Below are positions 45,373 to 53,625 of a stretch of DNA of 60,023 bases, in pieces. Below the pieces are notes generated by a model. The model was not told the DNA's origin, ran no database searches, and saw nothing but the letters and a program-made list of their open reading frames with translations. The stretch's first letter is position 1, and each line of letters opens with the position of its first letter. The position numbers were made by a program, and so were the translations under genes. Origin of the DNA: Bryobacteraceae bacterium (GTDB taxonomy: Bacteria; Acidobacteriota; Terriglobia; Bryobacterales; Bryobacteraceae); contig JAIEPW010000008.1 in NCBI GenBank assembly GCA_019748195.1, positions 1 through 60,023 of the forward strand. The letters are read 5' to 3'.

Positions 45373-46047
45373 TTAGCCCCAGATTCCGGAGAGCAGTTGC
45401 GCCAGCTCCGCCGGTCGCGATACGAATGGCGCGTGCCCGGCCTCCATGCGCAGCGGCTCCACGCCCAACCGCTCCCGCGCGGCACGCTCCCACCAGGCGG
45501 GATTGATGGTCCGCTCCTGCGTGCAAGAGACATACGCGCTCGAAACGCCGGGCCACTCTCGCATCGGAGTTATTTCCGCTATGGCCGTCTTCGCGTACAT
45601 GAGCCGGACGGTGGAGAACGCCCACTCCGCCACTTCCGGGCTGGCGTCGTGAAAGAGGAAGTCACGAGCCAGCGATTGGTCCACGACGGGATTCCTGCCG
45701 GCGAACCCCGGTATGTACATATCCGGCCACTGACGGAATTGTTCCGCGAAGCTCATGCCGGGCAGGGGGAGCACGGCGGCGAGATACACCAGCCTCGCGC
45801 CTGGAATCCGGGGCGCGGCCAGCGGAAGGAAAAGACCGCTCGCGGAATGAGCCACGACAACGGGTTGGCTCAGGCCGCGCGCCGCGTCGGCGATTGCCGC
45901 GGCATAGACCATGCCGCCGGCCTCCGGCTGATCCACGGGCAGATCGGCGCAAACGCAGAGGTGGCCCAGCGCTTCCAATTCCCGCACCAGCAGATCCCAC
46001 CCATGGGGTCCCTGCGCGGAGCCGTGAACCAGGCAGAAATGGGCCAT
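45373..46047 (-). CDS. Alpha/beta-fold hydrolase (salicylate esterase/hydroxynitrile-lyase-like)
   Basis: 224 residues from MAHFCLVHGSAQG. Oxyanion loop HGSAQGPHGW (8-17), nucleophile Ser68 (VVAHSASG) and a C-terminal His in GHAPFVSRP (about 205). The architecture matches the AB_hydrolase_6 esterases related to plant MES/HNL proteins. No signal peptide. ATG 46065, six codons earlier, is possible. It is followed at the 3' side by the PadR operon and preceded by the VOC gene, both on the same strand. Confidence 0.82.
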   Translation of the reverse strand: MAHFCLVHGSAQGPHGWDLLVRELEALGHLCVCADLPVDQPEAGGMVYAAAIADAARGLSQPVVVAHSASGLFLPLAAPRIPGARLVYLAAVLPLPGMSFAEQFRQWPDMYIPGFAGRNPVVDQSLARDFLFHDASPEVAEWAFSTVRLMYAKTAIAEITPMREWPGVSSAYVSCTQERTINPAWWERAARERLGVEPLRMEAGHAPFVSRPAELAQLLSGIWG

Positions 46048-46073
46048 TCCCGAACAGTACAGCACAAAATCGT

Positions 46074-46448
46074 CTATTCGCCCGTAAACACGGTCTGCTC
46101 ATCTACGAAGCACAGCTTATTGCCGAACGGATCGGCGCAATAGAAGCTCCGCTCACCCCACGGCTGCGTTTCGATTGCTCCAAGGTTGGCGGAGCCAGTG
46201 GCGCTCACCCGGGCATGGCAAGCTTCCAAGTCTTTCACGGCGAAGTAGACATGATCGGGATTAGGAACCGCATCCCACGGATCCCCGTCGGCTCGAGGAT
46301 CGAAACACGCCAGAATCGTTCCTTCACAATCGAAGTAGTGACGTCCCGGCGACACTCGCCGGCCCGGTTGCTGGAGCACGGCCGAGTAGAAGGCGGCGGC
46401 TTGTTCGATCGAGGAGACGGGGAGTATAACGCGATATAAACGCGCCAT
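46074..46448 (-). CDS. VOC/glyoxalase-fold protein
   Basis: 124 residues from ATG 46448, one VOC module of two beta-alpha-beta units: VILPVSSIEQAAAFYSAVLQQP and the closing DPFGNKLCFVDE. Likely a metal-dependent lyase, dioxygenase or resistance-type protein; candidate ligands are few, so activity is open. The longer frame from 46484 is less likely. Spaced 26 bases from the hydrolase gene. Confidence 0.82.
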   Translation of the reverse strand: MARLYRVILPVSSIEQAAAFYSAVLQQPGRRVSPGRHYFDCEGTILACFDPRADGDPWDAVPNPDHVYFAVKDLEACHARVSATGSANLGAIETQPWGERSFYCADPFGNKLCFVDEQTVFTGE

Positions 46449-46511
46449 GCGCCTCAGTCTACGAAAACGGCGTCCGGTTGACAACGCCGTTGCCGCGAGT
46501 GGGCGGTGCTT

Positions 46512-46889
46512 TCAGAGCCACTTCCTATCGGCCCAGGCCGCAACGCCCGCGGCCGCGAGGTCCTTCAACTCGTTCAAGAGCTCCGGATCGGGCTCGTGCT
46601 TGAAGTTGAAGCACGTTTTACCTTGCATCCGTTTCTTTAGCGCCGGAGACATGGCGCCAACCAGTTCCGGACACATGTACAACGGCATCAGGTGGAAGCT
46701 CACGTATGCCTTACCCACCTTGATCGAGCCGAACTCCAACGGATTTCCCTTGTGCTGCGGAAACGGTGACGGAGACTTCGTCACCAAGGTGTAGTTCTCA
46801 GGCGTATCCGATTTGACGGCGAGCTTCCTGGAATGTCTGGACAGCAGCGGTTTCAAGGTCGCGAAAACGGAATCAAACCCGGACGGCAT
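46512..46889 (-). CDS. Small conserved-looking protein, unknown function
   Basis: 125 residues. Motifs: GSIKVGKAYVSFHLMPLYMCPEL, then ALKKRMQGKTCFNFK and a final helix. It has the look of the DUF1801/YdhG-type small cytoplasmic proteins, but I am not certain. It starts 9 bases after the NrfD stop, so it may ride on the nap transcript without belonging to its function. Confidence 0.65.
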   Translation of the reverse strand: MPSGFDSVFATLKPLLSRHSRKLAVKSDTPENYTLVTKSPSPFPQHKGNPLEFGSIKVGKAYVSFHLMPLYMCPELVGAMSPALKKRMQGKTCFNFKHEPDPELLNELKDLAAAGVAAWADRKWL

Positions 46890-46898
46890 GGGAGCATT

Positions 46899-48182
46899 CT
46901 AGCCGACCTCCTTTCCTGGTGAAAGCAGCATTCCAGCACGCCTTCGCTTGCCCAACTCGATCGGGATCGCCGCCTTCGCCAGCACGGTAAACACGAACGC
47001 GCCCATGGCCCAGATGCCGAGCCCGACCACAAGTTCCACCCACGTAGGCAAGTACTCGTCGATCCGCCCCCACGGCTCCGGCACGAATCCGGGGATGATG
47101 GTCCCCAGTCCTTTCTCCACCAGGATGCCCACGAACAGCAGCACGCAGGCCGAGTACAACCACGGCGGCGATCGCCGTAGAGGGTGGATGGTCAGGATCG
47201 CGGTTGCCAATACTACCATCGCCACCGACATCCAGATCCAGGGCACCAGAAGGTTGTGGCCGTCGAGACCGAAGAACAGGTACCGCGCTCCCCGCCCGTG
47301 CTCCGTCTGGCGATAGAACTCAGTGAACAACTCCGACCCGAGCATCACCAGGCAGATCTGTCCCGCGACAGTGACTACCATGGCCAGTTTGTCCAGAGTC
47401 GCCTGCGCAACCGGAAATGGGGTGTTCGCGCGGATCGCGGCGAGGATCAGGATCATCAAGGCCGGCCCGGCGGCGAACGCGGTCGCCAGGAAGCGGGGTC
47501 CCATCAGCGCGGTGTTCCAGTACGGCCGCGCCGGCAGCCCCGCGTAAAGGAACGCCGTCACCAGGTGAACGCTCACCGCCCAGAGAATGGACAGAAACAC
47601 GGCTGGAATGTACACGGCCGGCCGAGGCTCGCGACCCTGATAATGGGAGTACAGAATGTAGAACGGCGCCGCCAGGTTCAGCGCCAGGTAGCCGTTCAGC
47701 ACCAGGATGTCCCAGGCCAGCAGGGAACTGGGAAAATTGAAAATGCCGAGGCCGGGGATCAGATGCCAGAGGCGCGCCGGACCGCCCAGGTCCACCACCA
47801 CGAAGCTGATCGCCATCAGCAACGCGGCTACCGCCATCGCCTCCCCGATCAGCACCGCCTGCTTGAAGTCGTGATCCTTCAGGACGTAGGTGGGCATCAC
47901 CAGGATCACCGCGGCGGCGGCGAGCCCCACCAGGAAGGTGAAGTTCGAGATGTAAAATCCCCAGCTCACGTGATCGTGCATGCCGGTTACGCCCATGCCC
48001 TGGCGCAGTTGTACGCTGTAGGCGAATGCTCCCGCCAGCATGAGAAACGTCAGCAGGCCCATCCAGGCGTGATAAGCCGCTGATCCGGAGGTCACTTCCG
48101 CCAAGGAATCGCGGAGGAAGCCGGTAAGCGCGGAGCGCTTTCGTTCGTCAATGGCGGGCACAACTCGCGAAGTAGCGCTCAT
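46899..48182 (-). CDS. NrfD/PsrC-family quinol-oxidising membrane subunit
   Basis: 427 residues with about ten hydrophobic helices; the sequence HDHVSWGFYISNFTFLVGLAAAAV and the DLGGPARLWHL motif are typical of NrfD/PsrC/ActC proteins. It should oxidise menaquinol and pass electrons to the adjacent Fe-S protein. It follows that gene by three bases and is the last clear member of the nap operon. In conventional nap systems this task falls to NapC or NapGH, not present here. Confidence 0.92.
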   Translation of the reverse strand: MSATSRVVPAIDERKRSALTGFLRDSLAEVTSGSAAYHAWMGLLTFLMLAGAFAYSVQLRQGMGVTGMHDHVSWGFYISNFTFLVGLAAAAVILVMPTYVLKDHDFKQAVLIGEAMAVAALLMAISFVVVDLGGPARLWHLIPGLGIFNFPSSLLAWDILVLNGYLALNLAAPFYILYSHYQGREPRPAVYIPAVFLSILWAVSVHLVTAFLYAGLPARPYWNTALMGPRFLATAFAAGPALMILILAAIRANTPFPVAQATLDKLAMVVTVAGQICLVMLGSELFTEFYRQTEHGRGARYLFFGLDGHNLLVPWIWMSVAMVVLATAILTIHPLRRSPPWLYSACVLLFVGILVEKGLGTIIPGFVPEPWGRIDEYLPTWVELVVGLGIWAMGAFVFTVLAKAAIPIELGKRRRAGMLLSPGKEVG

Positions 48183-48185
48183 CGG

Positions 48186-49157
48186 TCAGTCCGTGAAATA
48201 CCAAAACTTGGGTTCGGCGCCGAGGTCTTCCTTCAGCCGGAACACTTTCTTGTTCCTCAGCACCCAGCGGATTTCGCTGTCCGGATCGAGCAGGTTGCCG
48301 AAGATGCGGGCGCCCGTGGGACACGCCTCCACGCACGCCGGATTTCCGCCGGCGCGCGACCGCTGAATGCAAAACGTGCATTTCTCGACGACGCCCTTCT
48401 GGCGCAGGCGATTGCCCAGGTAGTGCTGGTTGCGGTTCAGCTCCGCCTCCGGCACCACCGGATCCGCCCAGTTGAAGCGCCGCGCATCATAAGGGCACGC
48501 GGCCATGCAGTAGCGGCAGCCGATGCACCAGTTGTAGTCAACCACCACGATGCCGTCGGGCTCCATCCAGGTGGCCTGTACCGGACACACTTGCGTGCAC
48601 GGCGGGTTCTGGCAATGAAAGCACTGCGTTCCCACATAGAAGTGCCCGGCCGCGGGGACCTCATGGAAGTAGGCATCATCGGCGTGTTCGAAACTGATTT
48701 GTCCATGCTCCATCTCGTGGACGCGGATGTACTGCATCGCGGAGCGGCGATCCTGGTTGTTTTCCGCGATACAGGCGCGCACGCAGTCCATGTACCCCCG
48801 GCACTTGGAGATGTTGAATGCGTACCCGTACAGGACTCCGGGAACGGCATCGAGGGCGGTCACCCGGATGCGATCGGTGTTCTGAAGCTGATGGAGGCGC
48901 TCCAGGCGGCGCACCGTTTCCGTCTTTTCTTCCTCCGTCATCAGGCGGAAGTTGCCCTGGAAGTAGGCGTCCCAGTTGAGCCGCGCCTTTTCACGGCTTT
49001 CGCTGGAGGCGAACGGATTGGCGCTGGTGGCGGCGAGCCCGGCGCCGGCGGCCAGAGCGCCCGCCATCGTGAGAGCCGCCGTGCGGCGATCCACGTTCCG
49101 CTCCAGCAGTTGCTCGATGCCCTTGTTGTTCAGAATGCGGAACGAGTTGACGCTCAT
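48186..49157 (-). CDS. NrfC-like periplasmic [4Fe-4S] protein with one ligand cysteine replaced
   Basis: 323 residues with a Tat-like signal after a long n-region (DRRTAALTMAGALAAGAGLAA, 23-43). Four ferredoxin motifs: C179/182/187/191, C211/214/217/221, C260/263/275/279, and a first motif C119-x2-Y122-x2-C125-x3-C129, where Tyr stands at the second cysteine position. That leaves 15 of the expected 16 ligands. It should link NrfD to the cytochromes. Start and the preceding stop overlap as ATGA (49154-49157). Confidence 0.92.
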   Translation of the reverse strand: MSVNSFRILNNKGIEQLLERNVDRRTAALTMAGALAAGAGLAATSANPFASSESREKARLNWDAYFQGNFRLMTEEEKTETVRRLERLHQLQNTDRIRVTALDAVPGVLYGYAFNISKCRGYMDCVRACIAENNQDRRSAMQYIRVHEMEHGQISFEHADDAYFHEVPAAGHFYVGTQCFHCQNPPCTQVCPVQATWMEPDGIVVVDYNWCIGCRYCMAACPYDARRFNWADPVVPEAELNRNQHYLGNRLRQKGVVEKCTFCIQRSRAGGNPACVEACPTGARIFGNLLDPDSEIRWVLRNKKVFRLKEDLGAEPKFWYFTD

Positions 49158-49741
49158 CTGGAATCCGTCCTGGGGATCGCGGGCCAGCGCGAGGGAAGCG
49201 CCGGCGCGTGCGGGTTGTGACACGATGCGCAGTTGTTCACCACGCGTTCCGCGGCCCAGCCCGAGGCTCGCCTGCCGTGCGATCCTCCCGCCCAGTCTCG
49301 CGCCTGGGCCGCGTGGCACTGCGCGCACACCTGATAGCTGTGATTGAGGCCGACCGGCTTGCCCTGCAGCGTGCGCAGCGAGTCTGCGTCCTCCGCCGGG
49401 TGACAGGTGGCGCAGGACATCACATTCTCAGCCGCATGGCGCAATTCGACATCCCAGTGGGCCGCCTTCTTGCCCGTCTGCTTCAGTCGAAGTTGTTCGA
49501 GGGGAAGCGTGTGGCAGCTTGCGCAGGGGAATCGTTTCAGTTGCGATTTCCGCTCCGCCACCGCGAACTCGCGCACACCTTCGATTCCCTCCGCGCGAAC
49601 GCTGGCGATTCCGGATGGCGGCTTCGGAGCGGTGTCCGGCTGCGAGGCCCGGCGTACGATCGCCAGTACATGCGGATCACTGCGCGGTGGCTGAACACAG
49701 CCGGCGAGCGCTAGCCCGGTGGTCAGAAGCAGGTACTTCAC
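49154..49741 (-). CDS. Tetraheme c-type cytochrome lipoprotein
   Basis: 195 residues from GTG 49741, with GGAGG upstream and a GTGA overlap with the previous stop. Lipoprotein signal LLLTTGLALAGC. Four CxxCH sites: CASCH, CATCH, CAQCH and CASCH, with extra His near the C-terminus (NCASCHNPHAP). Likely a membrane-anchored carrier between the Fe-S protein and the NapA-facing cytochrome. An upstream open frame exists but is antisense-type noise. No close family name is certain. Confidence 0.88.
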   Translation of the reverse strand: MKYLLLTTGLALAGCVQPPRSDPHVLAIVRRASQPDTAPKPPSGIASVRAEGIEGVREFAVAERKSQLKRFPCASCHTLPLEQLRLKQTGKKAAHWDVELRHAAENVMSCATCHPAEDADSLRTLQGKPVGLNHSYQVCAQCHAAQARDWAGGSHGRRASGWAAERVVNNCASCHNPHAPALPSRWPAIPRTDSR

Positions 49742-50439
49742 GGCTGGCCTCCGGGGACGGGACGGGTGAATTCGCCTCCGGATGCCCCCGGCGCGGCGAC
49801 GGCGGCGTGGCATTGCCGGCAGTTCACGCGCTGCGGATGCGTGGACCGGATTTCGCCTACCGCCCCCGGTCCACCGTGGCAGGCGCGGCAGTTGTCGCGC
49901 ATTTGCAATCCGTGCGGAACCGGCGGAGGGCTGCCGGGAAGCGGCGCCTGCCGCGTCTCGGGCGGACGTACCGTTTGGAAGACGTTTCCGCGGAACTCGC
50001 CCTGGGACTGCTCGCCGACATGACACTGCAGACAGTTCAGAAAGTCGGGATGCGGCGTCACGGGAGTCCAAGCCTTGAACTGCCGCACATACCCGCCCTC
50101 CGCGTGGCAGGAAAGGCATCCCCCGCCTCCGAACGATCCCGGATCGAGCAACTTGTGGGGAACCGGAGGCGGGGCTCCGTCGTAAGCTCGCCGCTGGTAG
50201 AACGATGCCAGACTGCGATTCGCGTTCCTTGCGTCCGGTTCCCAACGGTATTCCCGCGCGTCCGACGGATCGCGGAAGACTCCCGATTCGAGCGGCAGTT
50301 CCGGGACCGGCTGGCTCACCGCCGCGGCCACGACAGCCGGCCGCTGGCTTTCCACCACGGTCTCCCCGAGAACGAAGATGAACGACGCCATCAGAGCCGT
50401 GGCGATCGCGATCCGGAAGTAACGAAGGCGGTCCCCCAT
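49738..50439 (-). CDS. Tetraheme c-type cytochrome, NapB-like
   Basis: 233 residues with an N-terminal anchor or signal (about 9-27). Four CxxCH sites: CLSCH, CLQCH, CRACH and CRQCH. The segments around PVPHKL, PVPHGLQMRDNCRACHGG and THPQRVNCRQCH resemble NapB, which has two hemes; this protein has twice as many. It starts four bases after the NapA stop. It would accept electrons for NapA or hand them over. Confidence 0.85.
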   Translation of the reverse strand: MGDRLRYFRIAIATALMASFIFVLGETVVESQRPAVVAAAVSQPVPELPLESGVFRDPSDAREYRWEPDARNANRSLASFYQRRAYDGAPPPVPHKLLDPGSFGGGGCLSCHAEGGYVRQFKAWTPVTPHPDFLNCLQCHVGEQSQGEFRGNVFQTVRPPETRQAPLPGSPPPVPHGLQMRDNCRACHGGPGAVGEIRSTHPQRVNCRQCHAAVAAPGASGGEFTRPVPGGQP

Positions 50440-50443
50440 TTGG

Positions 50444-52762
50444 TCAGGCCCTTTCCACCTGCACCGCGCACTTCTTGTAATCGGGCTGCTTGGAGATGGG
50501 ACAGAAGGCGTCCAGCGTCAGCTCATTGATCAGGATCGCCTCGTCGAAAAAGGGTACAAAGACATGCCCTTCCTGCGGGCGTCCGCGCCCGTCGATCTGC
50601 GCGGGCAACGTTAGCGCGCCGCGCCGCGACGTCAGCCGTACGCGATCTCCGTTGCGGATCCCCAATTTCCTCGCATCCATGGGATGAAGTTCCACGTAGG
50701 CGTTGGGCACCGCCTTATGCAGAATGGGAATGCGGCGGGTCATCGAGCCAGTGTGCCAGTGCTCCACAACACGACCCGTATTCAGCCAAAAAGGGAATTC
50801 GGCGTCCGGCTCCTCGGCGGCGGGCTCCCACGGGCGGAACCAGATCCAGGCGCGGCGATCCGGCTTGCCGTAGAAGTCGATGGGATCGCCGTTCACGGAT
50901 TTTGCGGCCGGATCGTAGCGCGCGTTGTAGCGCCACTTCGTTTCCCGGCCGCCGGGGCACGGCCACATGACTCCCGGATTTTCGCGCAGCGCCTGATACG
51001 TCGCCATCTCGTGCTTGGGGTCGTGATGGAAGCTGGTGTACTCTTTCCAGATCTCCGGGATGTGATTCTCGTAGGTCCAATTGAAGTGCTTGCCGAGGCC
51101 CATTCGGCGCGCGACTTCGATCAACTGCCAGGTGTCCGACATCGCGTCGCCCGGCGGCTTCAACATCTGTTCCCAGTGCTGAGTGCGGCGTTCCGAATTG
51201 CCGAACATTCCCTCCCGTTCAATCCACATGGCCGAAGGAAGGATCACGTCAGCGATGTCCGTGGTGGGCGTGGGGTAAACATCGGAAACCACCACGAAGC
51301 GCCCCTCCTTCCGCGCGCCTTCGCGATAGCGCTTCAGCTTCGGCATGGTCACCATCGGATTGGTCACCTGAATCCACAGGAAGCGAAGGTCGCCTCGATC
51401 CAGCGCGCGAAACATTTCCACGGTGTGGAGTCCCGGCTTGGGCTGGATGTTCTCCACCGGCACGCCCCAGATCCTGGCCGCCATCTTGCGATCGGCTTCA
51501 TTGGTGACGTCTCCGTGGGGAAGCCGATGAGTAAGCGTTCCGGCTTCCCGCACGGTGCCGCACGCACTCGGCTGGCCCGTTAGCGAAAACGGCCCGTTGC
51601 CGGGTTGCGAAATCTTGCCCGTGAGCAGGTGCAGGTTGTAGACCAGGTTCTGGATCCACGTTCCGCGCACATGCTGGTTCATGCCCATGCACCAGTAGCT
51701 GACCACCTTCTTTCCGGGATCGCCGTAGAGCGAAGCCAGATAACGGATATCGCGCGCCGGCACTCCGGAGATCTTCTCCACTTTGTCCGGGGTGTACTCT
51801 TCCAGACGCTTCACATACTCGTTGAACGTGATGTTGCGGTTCTCGTCCGTGAACTGGAACTTGTCTTGCGTTCCGTAACCGATGTTGGTCTTGCCTTCGT
51901 GGAAGCTCACATGGCGATCGAGAAACGTGCGATGAATCCACTGGTTACGGATCATTTCGTAGGCGATCGCATTGGCCAGCGCGAGGTCAGCGTTGGGCTG
52001 AAAGAGAATCGAACGGTCGGCAGCCATCGAAGTGCGGGTCCAGCGCGTGGCAAGATCCACGATCTTGACGTGGGCGTTGCGCAGGCGGCGATCCAGCATG
52101 CGGCTGAACAACACCGGGTGCATTTCCGCCATGTTGTTGCCCCACAGCACGAAAACGTCGGCATGATCGATGTCTTCGTAACAGCCCATCGGTTCATCCA
52201 GCCCGAAGGTGGTCATGAAACCGGTCACCGCGCTGGCCATGCAAAGACGCGCGTTCGCCTCGACGTTGTTAGTGCCAATGGCGCCCTTGAAAAGCTTCGA
52301 GGCGACATATCCGTCGGGGATCGTCCACTGCCCCGAACCATAAATCCCGGCGGCGTTTTTTCCGTGTTTATCGATTGTTTCCTTTAGCTTGGAAGCCACC
52401 AGATCGAGTGCTTCGCCGATCGGGACTGGAATCAGTTGTCCGTTGTTGCGAACGTACGCCCGGGTGAGGCGATCCTTGCCATAAAGGGCGATTACCGAGT
52501 GGTAGCCCTTCACGCAGCAGAGCCCCTTATTGACCGCGCTCGCGGGATCGCCTTTTACCGCCACCGCCCGGTTATCCTTGATGCCGATCAGCAATCCGCA
52601 CCCGGTGCCGCAGAACCGGCAGGGCGTTTTCTTCCACGTAAGTCCTTCGGCGGAAAGCGTTTTGGGTGTTCCCGCGGCGAACGCAACCCCCGGCGCCAAC
52701 TGGCTGGCCGCCGTCACCGCCGCAGCCGCGGCCATCGATCTGAGCGCTTCTCGCCGGGTCAT
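50444..52762 (-). CDS. napA: Periplasmic nitrate reductase catalytic subunit
   Basis: Reduces nitrate to nitrite at a Mo-bis-MGD centre. 772 residues, Tat signal (MTRREALRSMAAAAAVTAAS). [4Fe-4S] site C48-x2-C51-x3-C55 ... C83. Molybdenum-ligand Cys174 in NARLCMASAVTGFM, exactly the NapA pattern, with DEPMGCYEDIDHADVFVLWG and TGQPSACGTVREAGT also diagnostic. C-terminal cofactor-binding domain complete. It overlaps napD as ATGA (52759-52762), with GGAGGAGG upstream. Length lies between Desulfovibrio and E. coli NapA. Needs MobA (15377-15943). Confidence 0.96.
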   Translation of the reverse strand: MTRREALRSMAAAAAVTAASQLAPGVAFAAGTPKTLSAEGLTWKKTPCRFCGTGCGLLIGIKDNRAVAVKGDPASAVNKGLCCVKGYHSVIALYGKDRLTRAYVRNNGQLIPVPIGEALDLVASKLKETIDKHGKNAAGIYGSGQWTIPDGYVASKLFKGAIGTNNVEANARLCMASAVTGFMTTFGLDEPMGCYEDIDHADVFVLWGNNMAEMHPVLFSRMLDRRLRNAHVKIVDLATRWTRTSMAADRSILFQPNADLALANAIAYEMIRNQWIHRTFLDRHVSFHEGKTNIGYGTQDKFQFTDENRNITFNEYVKRLEEYTPDKVEKISGVPARDIRYLASLYGDPGKKVVSYWCMGMNQHVRGTWIQNLVYNLHLLTGKISQPGNGPFSLTGQPSACGTVREAGTLTHRLPHGDVTNEADRKMAARIWGVPVENIQPKPGLHTVEMFRALDRGDLRFLWIQVTNPMVTMPKLKRYREGARKEGRFVVVSDVYPTPTTDIADVILPSAMWIEREGMFGNSERRTQHWEQMLKPPGDAMSDTWQLIEVARRMGLGKHFNWTYENHIPEIWKEYTSFHHDPKHEMATYQALRENPGVMWPCPGGRETKWRYNARYDPAAKSVNGDPIDFYGKPDRRAWIWFRPWEPAAEEPDAEFPFWLNTGRVVEHWHTGSMTRRIPILHKAVPNAYVELHPMDARKLGIRNGDRVRLTSRRGALTLPAQIDGRGRPQEGHVFVPFFDEAILINELTLDAFCPISKQPDYKKCAVQVERA

Positions 52763-52998
52763 CCGATTTCCTCCTCCGCGTACGCCGCCACTAGCGCCAG
52801 GCCATCCAGTTCGGGTATCGCCAGCAAGCGTTGTTCGAGAGCCTGGTCCGACGCTTCCTCCGGCGTGTCCGTGATCAGAATCAGCAGTTCGCGGTTTTCG
52901 GCCGGCTCGACGGAACATCCCGGAAGCGCGGCGAGCTTTTCGGCCAGCAGCTCGCCCCAGCCTTCTTTGGGATATGCCAGGTAGCTCTTGATGGGCAT
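52759..52998 (-). CDS. napD: NapD-family chaperone
   Basis: 79 residues, ferredoxin-like small fold: IKSYLAYPKEGWGELLAEKLAALPGCSVEPA and an acidic C-terminus. NapD binds the NapA Tat signal and delays export until the cofactor is in. It opens the operon and overlaps napA. No Shine-Dalgarno sequence precedes the ATG; the predicted transcription start lies only six bases upstream. Confidence 0.85.
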   Translation of the reverse strand: MPIKSYLAYPKEGWGELLAEKLAALPGCSVEPAENRELLILITDTPEEASDQALEQRLLAIPELDGLALVAAYAEEEIG

Positions 52999-53010
52999 GA
53001 CGCTGAGTTC

Positions 53011-53053
53011 AGTTTACGGAGCGGGGTCGCGGGCGTCTGTGACTGAGGTCACC
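53011..53053 (-). promoter_or_regulatory. CRP/FNR-family site and promoter of the nap operon
   Basis: Plus-strand TGTGA-N6-TCACC (53038-53053) matches nine of ten fixed bases of the CRP consensus. On the minus strand TAAACT (53011-53016, four of six to TATAAT) would start transcription near 53004. The palindrome centre is then at -41.5, the class II activator position. The regulator itself is not in the window. Confidence 0.5.
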
Positions 53054-53131
53054 GCGCGTGAGGAATCGACAAGAGATGTCTTCTCAAGAACTTACAGAAT
53101 GGGGCTGAGGAGGGGGAGCGGGAAATGCGAA

Positions 53132-53157
53132 GCGGGGAGTTGAGATCAACTCCCCGC
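53132..53157 (-). terminator. Hairpin at the end of the photolyase-like operon
   Basis: Perfect 12-base arms (GCGGGGAGTTGA, 53132-53143, and complement 53146-53157) with GA at the centre. It overlaps the stop codon of the photolyase N-domain gene. The tail on the minus strand is only weakly T-rich. It separates this operon from the nap promoter. Confidence 0.5.
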
Positions 53158-53625
53158 CGCCGCGTCGTTCGTGTTTGACCCTGGTATTGCGACTTCCTGG
53201 TCCCCTTCGCTTCGGGGCTCCTCGAGCATAGCATAGGGCTCGACGGTGCGCCAAAACTGCGAAAAGCGTTCTAATCGCACCGTTCCAGTGAATTCCAGGA
53301 ACGGATCGTAGGCCAACACCTCTAATTGGATGCTTTGGGCAAGCTTCTGTTGGATTCGCTTCAACCGCGGGCTCGGCGTGGCGATGGTGACAATGCGATC
53401 GGCCGAATGCCGGCGTGCGAAGCCGAGAATCTCCTGGACGGCGTCACCCTTGCGGATCACGACTGGCAGCTCCAGCAGACATTCGTAGATGAATACGTAT
53501 CGCTTCAGGCTCATTACCGGCCCGGCATCATCAAACACGAAGATTGAAGGTGATTCGGGGTAGGCCATGTAAGCTGGCCCGGTGGGATGGAGACAGTCCT
53601 CGTGGACCCAGATAATCGTATTCAT
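53146..53625 (-). CDS. Photolyase/cryptochrome N-terminal-like (Rossmann) domain protein
   Basis: 159 residues resembling the alpha/beta antenna domain of photolyases: opening strand TIIWVHEDCLHPTGPAYMAY (in place of the usual WFRRDLRxxDNPAL), LELPVVIRKGDAVQEILGFARRHSADRIVTI, and later strands ending near VLAYDPFLEF. No FAD domain is attached. Its ATG overlaps the stop of the FAD-domain gene (ATGA, 53622-53625), so both are made together. The match is by pattern and context, so confidence is moderate. Confidence 0.65.
   Translation of the reverse strand: MNTIIWVHEDCLHPTGPAYMAYPESPSIFVFDDAGPVMSLKRYVFIYECLLELPVVIRKGDAVQEILGFARRHSADRIVTIATPSPRLKRIQQKLAQSIQLEVLAYDPFLEFTGTVRLERFSQFWRTVEPYAMLEEPRSEGDQEVAIPGSNTNDAAAGS

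Noticed and set aside
52988-53000. FNR-like half site TTGATGGGCATGA at the napD start
   Set aside because: Only one half matches, and it lies inside the coding start; the CRP-like palindrome upstream is better.
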